64,000 nt of DNA from Rhodocollybia butyracea (taxonomy: Eukaryota > Basidiomycota > Agaricomycetes > Agaricales > Omphalotaceae), in contig JADNRY010000108.1 in the NCBI GenBank assembly GCA_015501585.1, positions 1 to 64,000 on the forward strand, written 5' to 3'. Below the pieces are notes generated by a model. That model was not told the origin of the DNA and did no database searches. It worked only from the letters and a program-made list of their open reading frames with translations. A program made the translations under genes and the position numbers. Of this stretch, positions 21,850 through 32,256 are shown piece by piece; the first letter of the stretch is position 1; each line of letters starts with the position of its first letter.

Positions 21850-23540
21850 CTACATATACCGATGAAATGTAGGACTTCCTGCCATGTTCCTCCATCGCTC
21901 TCCACGCCAAATCAGTGCTGCGACTGGAAGGAAAGTCGCGAAAAGGATAGCAGCAAACGTAAAATAAGCCCAGAGGTAGGAGATCTTGTTCGAGAGGGGT
22001 GTAGCGACGAAAGGAATGAAAAACGACAGCCCACGTGAAAGGTTGAAGAGCACCCCTGTTTCTGGTGTCTGCGGCTTATAGCAATCGCTGATGTATGAAT
22101 AGAGGCACGTCGAACCGATCTGTAGCCCGAAGACACCAATTGAGAGACCAACAAGCGGTGGGATGAATCCTGTGCGACCAACGGTTGCGCCAAAAATAAT
22201 GATGCCTGCAGGCATAAAGATGGCGGAGAGGGGCGATAGATACAGGCGGTATTCGGGCTTGCGGATGCCTTCGTGGCGCGCAGCCATACGGTACATAATG
22301 TAATCAGACAGACGCCCGGCACAGAGCTCGCCCACGATGGTGCCGATAGTGAGGGAGACGCCAAGACAGGTTCCGATGGCGGCGGCATCCATGTTGTAGA
22401 ACTTGTGGTAGATGGTGGCGAGTGTGACGGCGGGAAGGATATTGGCAAAACTCCAGGCAAGTGTGTAGTATATGAAGGGCAAAGTGACGGAAGGATACTT
22501 GAGCATGACGAAGGAGTGGGTAAAGTGGGATAAACGGAGGTTGCGTCCGGGGATCATGTTACCTTTGAAGTCCCATAGCATCTCATTATAAGAGCGTTCA
22601 TGAATGCGGTTTGCCAAGAACTCCTCGTCGCGTGCGAAGAGTGTTTCAGGGAACAGAAACAGGGCGACAACAAAAGGCACGCTGGTAATGATAGCACCGA
22701 TATAGAAGTCCCATTGCCAGCCTTTGGCCACGCCCAGAAATCCACCAACTGAAGCGATCAAGTTATATGGTATCAAACATGAAATCGACTTGATTACTTA
22801 CTTAGAGCCGCAACATGCGCACCATTGGTGACGAATATCACATAAATGCCAGTTTTTTCGCCTCGTTCATGGAGAAAGAACATATCGTTGATACAGGACG
22901 TGCCCACCGACATCATACCCCGAAGCCAGCCCCACACAGTGTACGTGTGATAGCCACTCCAGCGTAACCGGTTGAAGCGCCGGATCCAATCCCACCAGCA
23001 ATGGTCATAAGCATGGCGAAAAGGGTCACAGGACGTCGACCATAGATGTTCGTGAGTGGAGTGAAAATGAAGGGCTATGAATAACATTTATCAGAGTTCT
23101 TTTGAGAAAAAACGATGTCTTACAGTAAGACCGCCAGCTATAATTGCGCAAGTAGTAGTATAGGATGCGGTAGTCGAGTCAACATGCAGGCCGTCAGCGA
23201 GGAGAACCAGAGAGGGATTAACGACAGCCGAGTTGAATGGTCCCAAGAAGGCAAATATACCGACTTGGATCAGGACAGTCCATTTCATCCACGAGGGCCA
23301 GTTCTACTGGTAGAGTTTTAGTCACACACAGAGTTGGAGGTCCTTCCACAAGAATTGTTCTCCGAACAGACGTACCAAAGGGTCATCCTTGAACCTAGTT
23401 GGCTGTGGCACCAGAGGCAAGCCATATCTATCCAGTTGCGGAGGGCGCACTGAGACATCTATCTCCTCGGCGGTATGTTTATCGCTGTCCTCTAAAGAAG
23501 AAGAGTTCTTGTGTTCATATACCGCCAGTGATTGCTTCAT
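21850..23540 (-). CDS. Major facilitator superfamily transporter, one-base frame break
   Basis: Exons 23540-23376, 23303-23124, 23074-22802 and 22748-21850 follow the fungal MFS layout with introns of 72, 49 and 53 nt. The hydrophilic N-terminus leads through DPL/NWPSWMKW into helix 1. Other marks are LTNIYGRRPV (loop 2-3, GRRP motif), NDMFFLHERGEKTG after helix 4, a central hydrophilic loop (ARDEEFLANRIHERSYNEML), and six further hydrophobic segments. It should import or export a small solute across the plasma membrane; the substrate is unknown. Exon 3 is 273 nt where 274 is needed. The frame breaks at about 22918-22921, where the coding strand has GGGG and the family would need one more G (GFG/GMMSVG). 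It is either a recent pseudogene or a sequencing error. The gene is divergent from the FAD monooxygenase at 24442. Confidence 0.75.
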
Positions 23541-24441
23541 GATACGTTGGCCTGTACTCTGTGGATAGTGGATTGGGAAGAGGAGTTTTTGGGGATGAGG
23601 GGCAAGTCGAGAGATGACCTAGACGGCATATTCAATGACCCAAGTGTCCGCTCTACCGGGGTGCTGACCCTGCACCCTGAGGCATGGGAACAACGGAGAG
23701 GGTTACTGAATACGGATTTTCAGTAGGGCCTGGATAGAAATCTACACGGTGTTCAACAAGTGACCATGAGATTGATGAGTCTAAAGTAAGTAGTTGACGC
23801 TGGCATACCCGTTTTCTTTTTCTTTTTCTTGTATAATCCTGCATTGTTTGTGGGAAGCATTACCTGTAAGAAGCCCAGCTTCTACTTTAAAAAATACAAG
23901 GAGAAAGAAATTTCAGCAGCCAAAAGAATGGACCTTGGCCAATCTGCGTCGCCCGAAGCGCGGCACTTTTCTGGCTACATGGAAGGAAAATCGGCCAGGT
24001 GGTCCTTGATTAAGGAACAGCTTGGAGCAGCTGGGGAGTCCGCGACTCCGCGTTGAACGCCGTCGTGATCCTCATGATCCTAATGGCAATTATTAAAACG
24101 ACTCGTGATGTATTGGGATTCTCCCACGGTCAAATGTTAATCGATAAATCTTTCGACTGTTAACAACTTTCCTCTTTGTCGACTGCTTTCAACTGCTTTC
24201 AACAGCCCTCAGCCCAAGATTTTGGACAAGGAAGCTCGAGTATTTTCGCTCGTGGGGCTGACCACCTTATTCTCATACTGGACACTGCAATTCAATCGGC
24301 ATATTTTTTAGTGAAACAGCATTGAACCGAAACCATTGAACCGTTGAACATGTGAACATCTCTCCTGTTGCATAATGCATAAATAGCGGTCAAAGGGAAG
24401 TGGGGGGAAAATTTCGTGCGTTTGTGATAGACACAGAAGAA
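23541..24441. other. Divergent promoter region between transporter and monooxygenase
   Basis: About 900 nt shared by two divergently transcribed genes. No ORF is supported. A CTTTTTCTTTTTCTT pyrimidine tract (about 23813-23830) and an inverted AAGGAA-rich patch are the only compositional features I noticed. Confidence 0.45.
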
Positions 24442-25923
24442 ATGGTATTACCGCTGTGCTCCCGCCTCAATCAATCGCTGACCTTGTCTCCAGCGTATAA
24501 TAGTGATAGGTGGTGGCCTCGCAGGCCTATCTGTAGCCATATCCCTTGCTCAAGGTGGCCACGATGTGGAGATACTCGAAAGTGCTCCTGCAATCACGTA
24601 TATCGGAGCAGGTTCGACTCTCTGATCTCTTCTCATCCTTTCAGATCTAATGTAAACTTCGATATAGGCATCCAAGTCTCATCCAACTCGTCACTAATTC
24701 TTCGTAGACTTGGCATCGACAAGTACATTGAGAAATATTGCACCGAACCTGTGGACTTGCGTATGATGCGTTGGAAGGACGGCAACTTATTGGTCGAATG
24801 CCCCCTCAAGGAGCCTGCTCAGAAGGAATACAACTCTCCGTACTGGTATGTAGGAGATCATCCGGATTTTGACTATGTACTGATCGAATCAAGGCACATC
24901 CACCGTGCAGATCTCCACAGGGGCCTCCTCGAAGCAGCCTTGGACCGCGGTTGCAAACTTCACCTCAATTCCCGTGTTGTTTCCATCGATCCCGATGCAG
25001 GCTCGCTCTTAACCCAAGATGGCACTACATACTCTGCTGATTTCATCGTCGCCTCTGACGGTCTGCACTCCATGGCGCGTTCAATCGTTCTCGGCAAACC
25101 TGGACCTCCGATTCCCACTGGCCAGATGGCGTACCGCGTCACTCTCCCTGCCGCGAAGCTGCGCGGCATCCCAGAACTCGAGGAGATTATTACGGTACCA
25201 CGCAATAATCACTGGCTCGGACCGCATGGAACGATCCTGAGCTACCTCCTCGAGGGCCAGAATGAACCACTCATCAACTTTGTTTTCACCTGCGACGTTA
25301 ACGAAGTAGACTTGCCCCCCGGCGTTGACCAGAGGATGGGAACCGCCGAAGAGGTTAGAAACAGCTTCAAAGGCTGGGATCCACGCATTGAAAAGATGCT
25401 TGAATACGTCGAGGATGTGTTGTATTGGAGAGTGAGTTACATATTATTCGTCGTCAGCAGCTACTAAGATATTTATATGTTTCTAGCTCTACACCCATGC
25501 GCCACTCGCTACCTGGTCGCATCCCTCTCACCGCCTTGTCCTCATTGGCGACGCTGCTCATGCCATGACGCCCTATCTCGCTCAAGGTGCCGCCATGAGC
25601 ATCGAAGATGCTGCAATCCTCGGTGGCCTCCTCTCCACCCGAGCTACTCCACTCCCAGCACTCTCCCCACAGTTCTTTCACTCTATGAGCGGCTCCGGAT
25701 TGACCGCGTTACGAAAGTCGCATCGGCAAGTGTCGAAAGCCGGTGGTTTACCCAGATGGAAGATGGCGATAAGCAGCGGGAGCGGGATGCGTGGTTGTTG
25801 CTACATCCGGGAATCGAACCAGGGCATATAAATTTGAGGAGCGACAAGCTTTGGCTGGATGAGTTGTTTGGGTATGATGCGTATCAAGTGCTAGATGAGG
25901 TTTTGAGCGAAGCATCGTCGTAG
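24442..25923 (+). CDS. FAD-dependent monooxygenase (salicylate hydroxylase-like)
   Basis: Exons 24442-24444, 24494-24611, 24668-25431, 25487-25622 and 25673-25923 give a model of 423 aa. The start exon would code only the ATG before a 49-nt intron. Class A flavoprotein hydroxylase marks are the dinucleotide loop VIGGGLAGLS with the following EILESAP acidic strand end, IGAGIQVSSNS, the DG motif FIVASDGLHS, and the GD motif VLIGDAAHAMTPYLAQGAAMSIEDA. Such enzymes hydroxylate aromatic rings with NAD(P)H and O2. The last junction is doubtful. A 50-nt gtggcc..cacag intron restores frame but removes the GGLLS segment normally kept in the family, so a one-base deletion around 25640-25655 is the alternative. 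Divergent pairing with a transporter suggests, but does not prove, a small catabolic unit. Confidence 0.8.
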
Positions 25924-26330
25924 AGGATTGAAACGACTGTGAAAGGTTATACATCGCAGTCTAGTTGGTATTTGTGTTTATTGAGAGATTGAAGAATACA
26001 AGTATCACGAAATAATGGGAGAAGATTTTCTATTGAAAGAAGACTTGTCTTCGATCTCGACTAACAGGATTTGAAGATGGATAGAGCAGGACAATCGCGG
26101 ACTGAAATATTGCATTCTGCTATTGCTCAAGTTGGACATACTTAGATGTTGGATGTCCCTAAGACCTCAAGCTCATTATGAAAGAGAAGGAAGAGTTCGC
26201 CCATCGGCTTTAGACTCAACGAAGTGTTCCCCTTGAATGAAATAATGCATTCTTCTTACTCTGGCGAAATACACTCCAGTATTGAAGATGGTAGGTATTC
26301 CTTCGACTCAAACGCTAGTTGTTCAGCTTC
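25924..26330. repeat. 3' flank shared with 31195-31320
   Basis: 26100-26180 (ATATTGCATTCTGCTATTGC, GTTGGACATACTTAGATGTTG) reappears at 31205-31275 beside the third family-M copy, so it is the downstream part of that duplicated module. No gene. Confidence 0.6.
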
Positions 26331-26991
26331 CGACTAGAGTGGAACACCGACCATATCATACCCATGCTCGTTCGATTGGCGGTTCGATTGGCGGTAAACG
26401 ACTGCAGTCGTAAGCAAATCACTGCAGAATTCGCGATCCATGGAGGTAATAGATTAAACAGAAGCGAAGCACGTTATGAATTCCCCATGAGAGATCCCTG
26501 CTCAAATCCAAGTCAGACGGATGAAACCAAATCGAGACCAGGAACTCACCCAGTTGCTTCAACAATAGCTTGGCAATCTCTTCGTCCTCTCCTTCAACAA
26601 AAAACCATTCAAGCGGCATCACTCCATTTACTCTCACCCACTCTCCATACTCGAACTGCGTGAGGATCAGGTATTCTGGGTATGCCCCGCCAGGTATGGC
26701 GCCATGAGGATAGCAGCCTGCGCCACCCGCGGCTTTCACTACATCATCCAATGTAAGCATAATCGCGCCAGCGTGCTTCGCGCCATCGGTGAGAGTATTT
26801 CGTTGTCGGCAGCGCGAATGCGGTTTGCCCAGGTGAGAGCATCAGCATGTGAGATAGGAAAACCAGCCCAGCGGCTGGTTAAGACTTTGACTTTCCTGGT
26901 ATGCGCTACATCGCAGGAGTAGTGCTGTGCCACAGGTCAAATCCAGCACAAGAAAACGATTGAGAGCTCACTTTGTTGTGACGTTTGCCAT
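26330..26991 (-). pseudogene. Family M (unknown function), copy 1, frameshifted
   Basis: Exons aligned to the other copies are 26991-26972 (MANVTTK), 26895-26550 and from 26401 downward. Exon 2 starts correctly (KVKVLTSRWAGFPISHADALTWAN) but has ATACTCTC where sisters have one more base. The first frame therefore stops while the shifted frame continues LTLDDVVKAAGGAGCYPHG, EYLILTQFEYGEWVRVNG and EWFFVEGEDEEIAKLLLKQ. The C-terminal exon contains a perfect 12-bp tandem duplication (26370-26394) that changes its frame again. I do not recognise a domain; the predicted product is a soluble protein of about 160 aa. Decay after duplication is likely. Confidence 0.6.
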
Positions 26992-27209
26992 TAGCGTAAA
27001 GTGTGGGATCGTTCAAGTTCAAGAAGGGACGTCGCTCTTAAAGGTATTATGTCACGATCACATGACTGTCGGTGGCGTAGATAGTCGTCGGGGCCATCGA
27101 TCATCTTATCAGTCTCCTCCATCGATCAAGCTACACAGTTCAGTGAGTACAATACTGGTTCTGCCGTGTCGAAACGCATTCTGAAATAGACGCTATCGAA
27201 CTCGCAGCA

Positions 27210-28075
27210 ATGCCAGAAACTATCGTTGCTTCATTGGAGCATTCGCTCGAACAATTGTTTCCCGTGACCTCGTATACCAGAATCCTCCGACAGCGATAGT
27301 CCATGCGAATAGCATAGACCCGTGGGTCAAATGGTACTTTCAAGCGAGCAATTACAGAGAATGTCCACTATGAACATCAGCTCTATGGACCAGACAATGT
27401 CTACCTTCAGTCTGTTTTCCTATCCACCGACGCTTCACAGTCATCCCACAGGCGTTATTGCGCCGAGTTATAGCAACGAACACTCGTGTTAATGAGCTAA
27501 ATATATCTACTGGGTCCTCAGGTGGAAGGCACTGGGGACGAGAAACTAAAGGTTTGCTCAGAGCTACTTCAATGTGTCGAGTTTCACGAGTCTTCCAGGC
27601 CGAGGAAAATTTGTCTGAACCCGGTGGAAAAGACTATATCCTGATTTCATTGATAGTCAAGGTTGTCCCAACACAGGTAACTCAGCCTCGCAAACATTAT
27701 ATTGTCTGTGTGGTTGAAATCAAACTCTGGGAGGAAGGGGGGAGGTAAAATGAAAAGGATCAAGAGTCGGCAGAGGCTCAGATGTCTGACTACATGACGA
27801 CCCTCATTAACCACCCATATAGGGTTCCAGGGCTTAAAGGATACCTACTCCGGGGAAGAAAATACCTTCCGTACCAGATAGTGGACGATGAAGTAGAATA
27901 CAAACCTGGGGAGTACAAGGACATTTTTGCTCCGGGTGATCCACTCACGGCGTTGCTGTGCACAATCGCCGTCGAGGAGTGGAATCGTGCTTCTGTGGAC
28001 GTACCAGTCAACCCACCAGTTGATCCTGCAGTGGGTGAAGAACTCGAAGCATTGCTCAATGCAGCAGGGATTTAG
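27210..28075 (+). pseudogene. Decayed Agaricomycete family with a PD-(D/E)XK-like stretch
   Basis: Pieces in several frames line up in a recognisable order: MPETIVASLEHSLEQLFP, then IVHANSIDPWVKWYFQASNY, NVHYEHQLYGPDNVYLQSVF, HRRFTVIPQALLRRVI, STGSSGGRHW, KDYILISL, VCVVEIKL, and after an in-frame TAA (27746-27748) SDYMTTLINHPYRVPGLKGYLL and DPLTALLCTIAVEEWN. This order matches a family common in Agaricomycete genomes as I remember it. The D...ExK spacing (DYILIS...VVEIK) resembles a PD-(D/E)XK nuclease core, which is inference. At least three frame changes plus the stop make it a pseudogene. The 3' part (27782-28075) remains open for 97 codons. Confidence 0.55.
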
Positions 28076-28201
28076 AGGAGGGATTGTGTACAAGTTGTAT
28101 TGATACATTTCGACTTTTCAATTGTACTCTGTCATGGTTAGTTTCCTCCTATTGGGATTTCGATCCACCCACAGAACCCTAGTCGAGCTGAAACATAAGC
28201 G

Positions 28202-28492
28202 TTGCGGTTGTGTCTCCCGATCCGAGTAATATGTTATAGAGCTTTGCCCGAGTTGCATGTTAACATGCTTCTCGGCTCGATTCGCTCTCTCTATCGCCGA
28301 GAAATGGGTTATCGTGATGGTCACTTCAACTACTTCGAGCTTTACACAGAGATCGTGGACTATTTTGAAGATTATCCAGAGGACAAGAGGATTGACCTTC
28401 TGCCAAAATGGTGGAACGAGTACGTTTTATATTATTTTTGGCATTTGGTCGCTGACTACTTGGCTTGTTGTTTGTACGACTGGGAATGCTAG
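28202..28492 (+). pseudogene. Fragment resembling the C-terminus of a DUF6698-type protein
   Basis: A short frame reads GHFNYFELYTEIVDYFEDYPEDKR then LLPKWWNEYV, close to the pattern FNY-hydrophobic-IVDFFED...WW near the C-terminus of a family widespread in Agaricomycetes (DUF6698, from memory). No upstream part of such a protein is present, so I treat it as a relic brought in with the neighbouring decayed gene. Confidence is low. Confidence 0.3.
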
Positions 28493-28559
28493 TTTTATTC
28501 ATGCTATCTGTGAGCACTGATAGTAAGAACATGTATTAATATTCAATCTGGTATACGGT

Positions 28560-28740
28560 ACGCTTTACATTGTCCGTCGACTCACAATGCGGCACAAGCC
28601 GTTGTTGCGTTTTACGAGGCACTAGCCAAGACGCCATTATGACTCAACAAAGTGTTTCCCTTAGATAAAATAGTGCAATAAGCTTCATGCTACTCTGGCG
28701 AAAGACTCCAGTATTGAAGATGGTCACTAGGTATTCCTTT
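28560..28740. other. Intergenic
   Basis: Short spacer ahead of the second family-M module; nothing recognised. Confidence 0.4.
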
Positions 28741-28744
28741 GACT

Positions 28745-29431
28745 CAAACGCCAGTGGTTCAGCTTTCGACTGGAGTGGAACACCGACCATCTCATACCAT
28801 GCTCGCTCGATTGGTGGTAAACTCCACCGACTCCAGTCGTAAGCAAATCACATTACAGAATTCACGATCCATGGAGACAATCGATTAAACAGACGCAAAG
28901 CACGTTATGAACGCCCCATGAGATATCCCTGTTCAAGCCAATTCAGATAAGTAGATGAAAACCAAATCAAACCCTGGAGCTCACCCAGGTGCTTCAACAT
29001 GAACTTGGCAATCTCCTCATCCTCCCCTTCAATAAAGAACCATTCAGGCGGCATCACTCCATTTACTCTCACCCACTCTCCATACTCAAACTGCGTGAGG
29101 ATGAGGTATTCTGGTATGGCTCGCCCACGCCAGGTATGGTGCCATGAGGATAGCAGCCTGCGCCACCCGCGGCTTTCACTACATCGTCCAGTGTAAGCAT
29201 AACCATGCCAGCATGCTTCGCGCGATCGGTGAGAGGTTTTTTGTTGTCGGCAACGCGAACGCGGTTTGCCCAGGCGAGAGCATCAGCGTGCGAGATCGGA
29301 AAACCAGCCAGCGGCTGGTCAAGATTTTGACTTTTCTGGGCTGTGCTACAGTACTCCTGTACCACAGGTCAAAGTCCAGTACCAGTACAAGAAAGAGGAT
29401 TGAGAGCTCACTGTGATGTGACGTTCGCCAT
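28745..29431 (-). pseudogene. Family M, copy 2, at least two frameshifts
   Basis: Exon 1 is 29431-29412 (MANVTSQ). Exon 2 begins AAAAGTCAAAATC but lacks one G in the CGCTGGCTGG stretch (sisters CGCTGGGCTGG) and lacks one base in CATACCAGAATACC. The family sequence therefore jumps frames twice (GFPISHADALAWANRVR, then LDDVVKAAGGAGCYPHG, then EYLILTQFEYGEWVR). The distal exon reads VYHQSSEHGMRWSVFHSSRKL. The whole block, including 3' flank and promoter, is a direct duplicate of 26.1-27.0 kb. Confidence 0.6.
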
Positions 29432-29444
29432 TAGTGTAAAGTGG

Positions 29445-30185
29445 TGATGGTTCAAGTTCAAGAAGTTGCTTTGTAGCAAGGGTTACGTTTGAAACGTTGA
29501 GGTCCGTCGTTGACAATGCATTAATGAGGGTCCATTGTGTTTGATTTTTTCGAACTCCGAGCCTTTAGTAGCCGGACGAGGAAGTTCACGTGAGTTCATG
29601 CGCGGTCACCTGTGCTGTAGTAGTGCTATCTGTGAATGATTTTCCTTCACAAAACTTAAAGATTAGCTAGCTAGGCTGTCCGAAGCAGCCAAGTTCCATG
29701 AAAGCCACTCAGGTGCTGATACCACCGGGTGTGACTGCATGCATCAGGCCTCAGGCGAGTCCGCCGCCAAAGGGAACCTGACCTTGCGTTTGTCTTTTTG
29801 TCCGACCGTCAACATGGGGTGGAAATATCATCAAGCTCACCAAGCGTCTCACCTGTCTCTAAACCTTTCAATTTTTCCGTTTGCGGGTCTTTTATCCAAG
29901 CAAGATTCATTGACAGACAATTCGATACATCATATAAGGCTGTCAACCACACTCATTCTCTCTGATCTCGCCGAAAAAGGCTCGCATCCATACGTGAATA
30001 GTTAAAAGAAATGAAATGTATAGCAATGTTTTGGTGCAATTACATCGCATATACCATAGGAATTCAATGGGAGACATGCTGTAAGGGAGAGGGTCCGAGT
30101 CATCTAGGTCAAACACTGCGGGAATTGCGTTGCTCGGCCAATACGCTTGGGATCGCATTTTCAGCAGGCTCGTCCAGCATTTCCG
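29445..30185. other. Intergenic, no gene seen
   Basis: A shared family-M promoter remnant lies near 29445, then unique sequence. ORFs at 29739 and 29943 have no family features. Confidence 0.45.
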
Positions 30186-31166
30186 TTACTGCTGCAAGAT
30201 ATTCGTCTTCTGTATGCCCGGCCCCCGTGCCAAAGTAGTCAAGCTCTGTAAAATCCCTTCCATCGTGGTATTTCTACTGGCACCGTATGCCAGTAGAACC
30301 GCCGTGAACTTCTTGGAGAGATGTAGTCTAATGGCAGCGTAGAGAAGGTTGCTCTTGAATAACGGTGCAGACACTTCCGTATTGGCGCCCTTCTGTAGCA
30401 GTAAGAGCACCATGTCCAGATCACACATCAAAACCGCATAGCTAAGTGCGGTGCCATAACGGGCACAGGTAAACTCAAGATCTGCACCATAATCTAGAAG
30501 GAGACGCCCCATCTCCAAATTTCCGCGTTCGCAAGCGTAATGGAGTGTGCTTTGTCTGTAGCCGACATCCCTTACAAACAAACTGTTGACGGGTGCGCCA
30601 TGCTCCAACAGCAGCTTCATCATCTCCAGATCTTGGTTGAATGCCGCCAAATGAAGCGGCTGATAACCATCATCGCTCCATTCAGCTCTAACGTCCGCAC
30701 CTGCTTTTAGAAGGAGGGCAACAATATCCCTGCGCTCGAATTTTACAGCGACGTGGAGGGGCCTCTTAGAGAAGCTACCGAAGAATATAATGTTCGGGTT
30801 TATGAGGTGCGGAGGTGCGAGGAGTTTGGCTACCGTATCGATTTTCCCTGCTTCCACTGCTTCAAAAAGTATAACACGCCCAAGCTCGGGGGTGAGGGCT
30901 GCCTCAAGCTCAGGTTGGAGGATTGCGTTAAGCCGACGACAAGTGAGGACAAGGGCGCGGAGAGAGTTGGGAGATAGCAATGGGGGAAGTTGAACTATCA
31001 GCTCTGGTGGGATACATATCCTCGAAGTAATCCCTCGACATTTCGAAGTGGTCAAGTTGCTCAAGCCTCGCCTGAGCCTCATGGCAGACTTTAGGTCACC
31101 CAGGTTGATATCACCTGATGTGACTGAATCCGGTACTTGAGCGTACAATTCGAAGCAGGACAGCAT
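30186..31166 (-). CDS. F-box-like/ankyrin-repeat protein
   Basis: A single exon of 326 aa with ATG at 31166. Residues about 52-85 (PPELIVQLPPLLSPNSLRALVLTCRRLNAIL) have the spacing of an F-box. Ankyrin repeats follow from about residue 95 to 300, with good consensus in RPLHVAVKFERRDIVALLLKAGADV, PLHLAAFNQDLEMMKLLLEHGAPV, TLHYACERGNLEMGRLLLDYGADL and ALSYAVLMCDLDMVLLLLQKGANT. The likely role is substrate recognition in an SCF ubiquitin ligase or another protein-binding scaffold. It is unique within the duplicated island and has no visible lesion. Its neighbours on both sides are family-M modules. Confidence 0.85.
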   Translation of the reverse strand: MLSCFELYAQVPDSVTSGDINLGDLKSAMRLRRGLSNLTTSKCRGITSRICIPPELIVQLPPLLSPNSLRALVLTCRRLNAILQPELEAALTPELGRVILFEAVEAGKIDTVAKLLAPPHLINPNIIFFGSFSKRPLHVAVKFERRDIVALLLKAGADVRAEWSDDGYQPLHLAAFNQDLEMMKLLLEHGAPVNSLFVRDVGYRQSTLHYACERGNLEMGRLLLDYGADLEFTCARYGTALSYAVLMCDLDMVLLLLQKGANTEVSAPLFKSNLLYAAIRLHLSKKFTAVLLAYGASRNTTMEGILQSLTTLARGPGIQKTNILQQ

Positions 31167-31319
31167 TAAGGACTAGCGATCAAGAGAGATTGCAGACAGA
31201 CCCGGAAATATTGCGTTCCGTTATTGCTCAAGTTGGACATACTTGGGTGTTGGATGTCCCTAAAACCTCAAGATAAACCGGCTTTGGACCCAACGAGTGT
31301 TTCCCATACCCTTGCCGTT

Positions 31320-32063
31320 TCATGAAATGCGATAAGCTTCATTAATCATTCTTGCTACTCTGGCGAAAAAGACTCCAGTATTGAAGATGGTAGATACCCT
31401 TTGACTCAGACGCCGGTTCTGACTAGAGTGGAACACCGACCATAACATACCCATGCTCGTTCGATGGTAAACTGTACCAACTCCGGCTGTAAGCACATCA
31501 CTCCAGAATTCACGCGCACGATCCATGGAGATAATCGATTAAAGCACGTTGTGAACGCCCCATGAGAGATTCCTACTCAAGCCATTCAGATGGATGAAAA
31601 TCAAATCGAAGGCTGGAACTCACCCTGTTGCTTCAACAATAGCTTTGCAATCTCTTCGTCCTCTCCTTCAACAAAAAACCATTCAGGCCGCATTACTCCA
31701 TTTATTCTCACCCACTCTCCATACTCAAAATGCGTGAGGATGAGGTATTCTTCGTATGGCTTGCCAGGTATCCTGCGACCATGAGGATAGCAACCTGCGC
31801 CACCCGCGGCTTTCACTACATCTTCCAGTGTATGCATGATCGCGCCAGAGTACTTCGGCTCATCTGTGAGAGGCATTTCGTTGTCAGCAGCAAGATTTTG
31901 GTTTGCCCAGGCAAGGGCATCGGCGTGCGAGATAGGAAAACCAGCCCAGCGGCTGGTCAAGACTTTTTCTGGGAACGGATGTGCTACGTCGGCCTGAGCC
32001 CATGGGTCAAAGTGCAGCACAAGGAAGATATTTGAGAACTCACTGTGTTGTGACGTTTGCCAT
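31320..32063 (-). CDS. Family M, copy 3 (best preserved; exon 1 junction one base off)
   Basis: Exon 2 (31968-31624) is a continuous frame: KVLTSRWAGFPISHADALAWAN, MHTLEDVVKAAGGAGCYPHG, EYLILTHFEYGEWVRINGV and EWFFVEGEDEEIAKLLLKQQ. It joins with correct phase to exon 3 (31480-31320), which reads VYHRTSMGMLWSVFHSS and ends AYRIS. Exon 1 (32063-32044, MANVTTQ) joins exon 2 at AAAAAGTC. The other copies need A4 or equivalent at this point, so the first seven codons are one base out of phase. Either the A run has an extra base or the start lies elsewhere. The product would be about 170 aa, soluble, with no known domain. Divergent from the F-box gene at 32257 with about 200 nt between starts. Confidence 0.5.
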
Positions 32064-32256
32064 TGGCGTAAAGTGGTGGTGGTTTAAGTTCAAGAACTGT
32101 GCGGGTCACGCGATCTCTACTGATTAGATATGACCTCGCAGGCCGAGGCCTGCCTTTATACTTTTTCTCTTTGCAAACGACAGCTAGGCTGGCCCGAGGC
32201 GCGTTTCTAAAAAAAATCTCTACCTCTCAAAGACAACTCTGTATTACACGCTCATC

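Noticed and set aside
25804..25830. GGGAATCGAACCAGG resembling a tRNA T-arm on the minus strand
   Set aside because: It lies inside the conserved monooxygenase C-terminal frame, and no acceptor stem or anticodon arm can be placed around it.
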